This document shows positions 31,929-34,931 of a stretch of 34,931 bases of DNA, piece after piece (positions within the stretch are counted from its first letter, which is position 1; every line of letters starts with the position of its first letter). This stretch comes from a virus. Location of the stretch: IMG/VR virus record IMGVR_UViG_3300037189_021294, positions 1-34,931 of that record. One strand, 5' to 3'. Under the pieces are notes generated by a model. The model was not told the DNA's origin. It was given only the letters and a program-made list of their open reading frames with translations, and did not search any database. Both the position numbers and the translations under genes were made by a program.

Positions 31929-32369
31929 TTATTTATTTCTTAAAGTACCAGCCTCTTGCTGAAACTGTTTTAGAAATGCTTGTTGATCAATTGGACCTGT
32001 ATCAACCACCTGCCTGATAAATGAATCTGCGTGCTGACCCATTTGAGCTCCATGAGACATTACTCCAGCAAATGTTTCTTTTATTGGTTTGCCTTGCGGA
32101 CCCAAATCAACATCCAATGAAGATATTGATATATTTAAATGGTCAATATGGTCAATGTAACTATCATCATCATCGTCATCATCGCTGTTGCCATTACGAC
32201 GAGCAACAAATGGTTCAAATGATTGATTTTGCTTTTTCTGTGGTGGCTTGGCGGGTTCAGGTGGTTTTGAAGCCAAAGATGCCTGAGAAGTTCCGCATTC
32301 TCCACAAAACTTTGCGGTGGGTATCAATTTTACTCCGCAGTTGTGGCAAAATTTATTAATGATATTCAT
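31929..32369 (-). CDS. Zinc-ribbon protein with acidic linker (146 aa)
   Basis: Residues 8-25 form a double CxxC zinc ribbon (Cys8, Cys11, Cys22, Cys25: FCHNCG...AKFCGECG). A Pro/Lys-rich linker follows (PPEPAKPPQKK), then a run of seven aspartates (62-68), and a helical C-terminus (ETFAGVMSHGAQMGQHADSF, QQAFLKQFQQEAGTLRNK). It is the first gene of the unit zinc ribbon-sigma-small terminase candidate-nuclease-large terminase, three bases from the sigma gene. Zinc ribbon plus acidic and helical tail would suit a partner of RNA polymerase or of the sigma factor (for example a gp33-like coactivator), but no direct similarity supports that. No GTGTAAT motif precedes it, so it may be transcribed earlier than the virion genes. 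Confidence 0.75.
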   Translation of the reverse strand: MNIINKFCHNCGVKLIPTAKFCGECGTSQASLASKPPEPAKPPQKKQNQSFEPFVARRNGNSDDDDDDDSYIDHIDHLNISISSLDVDLGPQGKPIKETFAGVMSHGAQMGQHADSFIRQVVDTGPIDQQAFLKQFQQEAGTLRNK

Positions 32370-32400
32370 ATTGAAATGTTTAATATATTGTATAGTAAAT

Positions 32401-32414
32401 AATTAAATTTAATT
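32401..32414. promoter_or_regulatory. Perfect 14-bp palindrome in the divergent gap
   Basis: AATTAAATTTAATT lies in the middle of the 67-base gap between the divergent zinc-ribbon gene and the plus-strand gene. A dimeric regulator could use it as an operator for both promoters, but in such AT-rich DNA it may be chance. Confidence 0.25.
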
Positions 32415-32436
32415 ATATTTTTTAATACACATACAT

Positions 32437-32892
32437 ATGCCGCAACTATTTCTATCACTAACGCCAGAACAAAAGGTGGACTTCTTTGTTAAATGCCAAG
32501 AATTGCTTATTAAATATCACCCAGACAGTGAATTTTTAGCAAGGGAAAATAACTTTAATGAAATATTAGATAGGGTATATGAGAATATAGGCAAATACAA
32601 GGGCTATTATTATATGAATGACAATATGTGCGTCTTATGGAATCATGTATATATTTCGGATAAAGAGGATGTTAATAAATCATTAAAAGATAATGCTTAT
32701 AAACCGCCGCATCCAGATTACAATGGGGTGAGCTTTGACTTTGTTGCTTTAAGACAAAAGACTGACATGTTTGAGTTTATCAAAGAGAACAAAGAGGATA
32801 GAATCAAGTACATTCTTTCTGTTAAAAGAGGAGTGCCCAGATTCTACCCAATTGAAAGTTGGCTCAAGTCGATAGGTTTTTTATCTTCTTGA
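32437..32892 (+). CDS. Unknown protein, the only plus-strand gene (151 aa)
   Basis: It begins MPQLFLSLTPEQKVDFFVKC and contains HPDSEFLARENNFNEILDRV, KYKGYYYMNDNMCVLWNHVY, NAYKPPHPDYNGVSFDFVAL and ends RFYPIESWLKSIGFLSS. It has a normal soluble, mixed composition and clear charged and aromatic pattern, and no competing frame exists on the minus strand for most of its length, so I take it as real. I do not recognise the family. No Shine-Dalgarno is visible. Its end overlaps the end of the PhoH gene by 29 bases (tail to tail, 32864-32892). Being alone on this strand, it is likely to be regulated differently from the virion genes, for example as an early gene. Confidence 0.7.
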   Translation: MPQLFLSLTPEQKVDFFVKCQELLIKYHPDSEFLARENNFNEILDRVYENIGKYKGYYYMNDNMCVLWNHVYISDKEDVNKSLKDNAYKPPHPDYNGVSFDFVALRQKTDMFEFIKENKEDRIKYILSVKRGVPRFYPIESWLKSIGFLSS

Positions 32893-33607
32893 TAATAAAC
32901 TTAACAAGACCGCTTCTAACAATATCTTCTTCTGTAAATCTAAATGTAAAGATGCCATTTTTGCGGCTATCTTCATCATCAAAGATGTTCATTAGTTTTA
33001 TGAAACCACTCTTTGAGCCAATATCACTTTGCTCAGGGTCACCCAAGATAAATACTTTACTAAACTCACCAGTTCTGGTTATAAGAGTGACCAGTTCTTT
33101 TTGGGTGCAGTTCTGCGCTTCATCAGCAATGATGCATTTGGCGTTCCAACTGAGACCTCTTAAAAAACCAATTGGAACACTGTCTATTCTGCCAGACTTT
33201 TTGAGGTCTTCAATTTCTGCTTTGCTAAGAAATTCTCCCAATTTGTCAAGCAGGGGTTGCATGTAGGGAGCAAGTTTATCGGCGGTCTCTCCAGGCAAGT
33301 ATCCTAATTTTGCATCGCTGCTCTCAACTGCGCTGCGCAGATAAATGATGTCGCTCATTTTTCTTTGATTTAAAAGCTTTAATGAGGCAAGGACAGCAAG
33401 GAATGTTTTTGATGTTCCGGCGGGGCCAGAAATAAAAATCATTTTAGTTTCTTTATTGAGGGCAATTTCTAAAAATTGTTTTTGTTTTTCATTTAATTGT
33501 CGTTCAGAAATGTGCAACTCGCTTTTAATTTTGGAGTTTTGTGGCACAACTGGGCTAAGGTCTTTTTGAGGAATGTTTTTGTTTTTGTTTTTGTGTTTTT
33601 TACTCAT
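32864..33607 (-). CDS. phoH: PhoH-like ATPase (247 aa)
   Basis: A P-loop ATPase of the PhoH family. Residues 61-68 are Walker A (GPAGTSKT), 158-166 Walker B (CIIADEAQN), and RSAVESSDAKLGYLPGETAD (91-110) and FILGDPEQSD are further family motifs. I place the start at ATG 33605-33607 (MSKKHKNKNK); an upstream TTG in frame would add five residues and has no support. The Lys/Asn-rich first 15 residues are a disordered tail. PhoH-like genes are widespread in marine and large phages as host-derived auxiliary genes; the role is debated (RNA-related ATPase or helicase). It is separated from the upstream gene by a terminator and converges with the plus-strand gene. Confidence 0.93.
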   Translation of the reverse strand: MSKKHKNKNKNIPQKDLSPVVPQNSKIKSELHISERQLNEKQKQFLEIALNKETKMIFISGPAGTSKTFLAVLASLKLLNQRKMSDIIYLRSAVESSDAKLGYLPGETADKLAPYMQPLLDKLGEFLSKAEIEDLKKSGRIDSVPIGFLRGLSWNAKCIIADEAQNCTQKELVTLITRTGEFSKVFILGDPEQSDIGSKSGFIKLMNIFDDEDSRKNGIFTFRFTEEDIVRSGLVKFIIKKIKNLST

Positions 33608-33610
33608 AAA

Positions 33611-33653
33611 AAAGAAAGCCAAGCTTCATCCTTAACTCAGGGTGAGACTTGGC
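33611..33653 (-). terminator. Rho-independent terminator after the secreted 157-aa gene
   Basis: A 14-pair imperfect hairpin: GCCAAGCTTCATCC at 33618-33631 pairs with GGGTGAGACTTGGC at 33640-33653 (one mismatch, two G-U pairs), with an 8-base loop. On the minus strand it is followed by TTTCTTTTTTATG. The U tract runs into the start codon of the PhoH gene, so terminator and PhoH leader overlap. Confidence 0.75.
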
Positions 33654-33673
33654 ATTTAGATAGCATAAAGTAT

Positions 33674-34147
33674 TTATTGAATTCTGATATAGGCTCCTGA
33701 AGCATTTTGAGCTTGGTAACCAATTGTTTGACCTGCAGTTAATGATGTAACTGCGGAATCTGCAAATGAAGTGCCAGTGACGCTCAAAGTTGTAACTGCA
33801 GCTTTAGAATGTATGCGAAAAATTTGTCCAATTATTGTTGTTGTGGGCAAAGCAATTGTAATTGATGAAATTGTTGAACTATTAGAGAGATAAATGGTTT
33901 CGCTTTGATAATTTGTTACGGCAGTAACTGTTCCGCTTGTGGCGGTGGAAGTCGTTAAATGACAACTAAATATTGCCAATTGACTGGCCATGTTGGTGGC
34001 AACAATCAATTGATTATTTGTTGCTGTACCAAATAAAAATGTTTCTGTGCCAGCTAAAGTTGTAGCAACAGGATAATTGGTCCATTGACCTGCATTGCAA
34101 AACAAAGTGGTAACCAACAATACATATAAGATAAAGATTTTTTTCAT
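33674..34147 (-). CDS. Secreted fibre-like protein with signal peptide (157 aa)
   Basis: It begins MKKIFILYVLLVTTLFCNAG, a clear Sec signal with likely cleavage after CNA; the Cys does not sit in a good lipobox. The mature part reads QWTNYPVATTLAGTETFLFG, then LIVATNMASQLAIFS, and ends with a beta domain (ITIALPTTTIIGQIFRIHSK, AAVTTLSVTGTSF, LTAGQTIGYQAQNASGAYIR) of the kind that ends many phage fibres. A fibre-tip-like domain behind a signal peptide would be exported to the host envelope rather than built into virions in the cytoplasm. It is followed by a strong terminator and preceded by the 93-residue gene (eight bases). Function unknown. Confidence 0.75.
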   Translation of the reverse strand: MKKIFILYVLLVTTLFCNAGQWTNYPVATTLAGTETFLFGTATNNQLIVATNMASQLAIFSCHLTTSTATSGTVTAVTNYQSETIYLSNSSTISSITIALPTTTIIGQIFRIHSKAAVTTLSVTGTSFADSAVTSLTAGQTIGYQAQNASGAYIRIQ

Positions 34148-34155
34148 GTTATTTA

Positions 34156-34437
34156 TTATATGATGATTCCCGTGGAAAGTAAAGATCTTGCTAAAAGGGC
34201 GCCATCACCACTGAGTCTATAGTAGGATAATCTGGCTTCGCGCTCCCATTTGTATCCCATTCCTGTAATCATGGTTCCAGAAAACCCAGTATACCCTGCC
34301 GCCAAATACCCTGAACCTTCAATTATAAATTGATTGAAACCACTAAACGCCTGAACTCCAGTTTCTCCTGAACCTGGGGTAGAAGCAAATTGATGCAACC
34401 TGTTCTCATAATCCTGAAATGTTCCTGTAAAATACAT
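34156..34437 (-). CDS. Small hypothetical protein (93 aa)
   Basis: It begins MYFTGTFQDYENRLHQFAST, has a Gly-rich middle (PGSGETGVQAFSGFNQFIIE, GSGYLAAGYTGFSG) and ends WEREARLSYYRLSGDGALLA. The Gly/Ser/Tyr composition matches the fibre and virion proteins of this phage, and GTGTAATA lies 17 bases before the ATG, so it is probably a late structural or adhesin-associated protein. I do not recognise the family. It is the first gene after the 494-base gene-free leader and is followed closely by the secreted 157-residue gene. Confidence 0.65.
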   Translation of the reverse strand: MYFTGTFQDYENRLHQFASTPGSGETGVQAFSGFNQFIIEGSGYLAAGYTGFSGTMITGMGYKWEREARLSYYRLSGDGALLARSLLSTGIII

Positions 34438-34454
34438 AATTTTATCTTATCTTA

Positions 34455-34462
34455 TATTACAC
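34455..34462 (-). promoter_or_regulatory. GTGTAATA motif, candidate late promoter -10 box
   Basis: Minus-strand GTGTAATA ends 17 bases before the ATG of the 93-residue gene, the largest spacing of the nine sites. It is followed by AAGATAAGATAAAA, a purine-rich stretch that might serve as a ribosome site. Confidence 0.5.
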
Positions 34463-34479
34463 CAGGGAAAATACTTTAG

Positions 34480-34547
34480 AAAATAAAAGCCCCCGTGGAT
34501 TTTTTTACCCGAATGATTTTGATTTTTTTTGATTTTGCTTTTATTTT
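34480..34547. repeat. 11-bp inverted repeat around a 46-base loop
   Basis: AAAATAAAAGC (34480-34490) and GCTTTTATTTT (34537-34547) are perfect complements. The loop holds the first 31-base G-rich element. Confidence 0.5.
34490..34520 (-). repeat. 31-bp element, copy A
   Basis: Minus strand: AAAATCATTCGGGTAAAAAA then ATCCACGGGGG. It matches copy B (34736-34766) at 23 of 31 positions, including AAAATCAT, GGG, AAAAAATC and GGGG blocks at identical spacing. Confidence 0.5.
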
Positions 34548-34735
34548 TTAAAAATGGGGGGGGTCGTGCCTATACATCAGATACAAATATTAATATATTA
34601 TTATTTATTTATATTTTATTAAAGACTAGATGAAGAGAGATGGTTTGTAATTTAATATGATGATATACAGTATAAGAATAATATAGTATCTTTAATATAA
34701 TTTAATATAATTAGAATTTACTTTGGAAATATGGA

Positions 34736-34766
34736 CCCCTTCTGATTTTTTCTCCCAGATGATTTT
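34736..34766 (-). repeat. 31-bp element, copy B
   Basis: Minus strand: AAAATCATCTGGGAGAAAAA then ATCAGAAGGGG. Same orientation as copy A, 246 bases apart. Confidence 0.5.
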
Positions 34767-34931
34767 AAGTGATATTAGAAACAATAGGGGATTTTAAGAT
34801 TTTAATATGATGTAATTATAATTATAATTTAATATAATTAGATTTGACCGAAACTCAAGGGGAGATCTATAAAAGACCCCCCGCGCCGTGCCGCTGGTCT
34901 CCAATCCAAAAATTTTTTCATAAATTCGGGG

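Larger units (their letters stand above)
34438..34931. other. Gene-free AT-rich region with G/C-run repeats (494 bp to window end)
   Basis: No convincing gene is seen. It contains five copies of TTTAATAT(A/G)A (around 34650, 34691, 34701, 34801 and 34828), a run of eight G (34556-34563), two related 31-base elements (34490-34520 and 34736-34766), an 11-bp inverted repeat (34480-34490 / 34537-34547) and, at the right end, a G/C-rich stretch (34885-34900). A 27-codon frame on the minus strand (34838-34921, MKKFLDWRPAARRGGSFIDL...) is too short to support as a gene. The region could hold promoters for the leftward unit, a packaging or replication site, or a decayed gene. Confidence 0.6.

Noticed and set aside
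33608-33622. TTG start giving a five-residue longer PhoH protein
   Set aside because: The extension (MAFFF) runs into the terminator stem and has no ribosome site; the ATG at 33605-33607 is simpler.
34838-34921. 27-codon minus-strand frame MKKFLDWRPAARRGGSFIDL...
   Set aside because: Too short, no ribosome site or motif, and close to the window edge; kept only as part of the non-coding region.
1-34931. Diversity-generating retroelement, integrase, transposase, tRNA or attachment site
   Set aside because: Looked for because of the variable adhesins; no reverse transcriptase, template/variable repeat pair, insertion sequence or tRNA-like structure was recognised by eye.

Overview
The window is a piece of an AT-rich tailed double-stranded DNA phage genome (Caudoviricetes). 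It holds the packaging, head and adhesin part of the genome. The evidence is a large terminase with ATPase and nuclease motifs, a portal-like protein, a prohead protease fused to a scaffold, a decoration-like protein, a major capsid protein, a PhoH-type ATPase, a T4 gp55-like phage sigma factor and an unusually large set of tail-fibre/adhesin genes. The fibre modules (LamG 'GPxIVrnGL..LDAAD', 'SLFSVNxIAGLP', 'VNGTGVLLSGE', 'GIGxxSPxYxLDVxG', the C-terminal 'IDHP..LEGPEH..AERKDV' domain) are of the kind common in environmental and cyanophage-like viruses. The host cannot be fixed from this sequence. Two proteins with signal peptides (one ending NAQ) and only occasional Shine-Dalgarno sites fit a Gram-negative host, perhaps Bacteroidota-like, but this is weak.

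Layout, read in the direction of transcription (right to left; all genes but one are on the minus strand). 34931-34438: gene-free AT-rich leader with duplicated G-rich elements. 34437-33674: a small protein and a secreted fibre-like protein, ending in a terminator. 33607-32864: PhoH ATPase, converging on a lone plus-strand gene (32437-32892). 32369-27386: a tightly overlapping unit of zinc-ribbon protein, late-type sigma factor, small-terminase candidate, zinc-finger/ERCC4 nuclease and large terminase. 27353-22021: collagen-like fibre, portal and an unknown virion protein. 21997-17614: two large paralogous structural proteins. 17583-13781: small protein, protease/scaffold with a probable nested scaffold start, decoration protein and major capsid protein, closed by a strong terminator. 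13663-13313: small SAP/HeH-like protein. 13272-6264: a 1576-residue fibre with YadA-head-like repeats, three LamG lectin-like proteins and a small protein. 6253-2745: C1q-like fibre, H-lectin-like fibre and a composite fibre. 2699-181: two small proteins and a repeat fibre. 168-1: start of another secreted protein.

The most interesting signal is an 8-base motif, GTGTAATW, on the minus strand 6-17 bases before the start codon of nine genes. It sits at the head of nearly every structural transcription unit and is missing from genes that are tightly coupled to the gene before. It resembles a -10 box (TGTAAT) with no visible -35 box, which is how promoters read by gp55-like sigma factors look, and a sigma factor of that kind is encoded in this window. 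If it is a promoter, the late mRNAs would be leaderless or nearly so. A second theme is the adhesin set: three fibres share an N-terminal anchor (FDSTIRxRQ), and the distal parts are different binding folds (LamG x3, C1q-like, H-lectin-like, YadA-like, collagen-like) linked by exchanged repeat modules.
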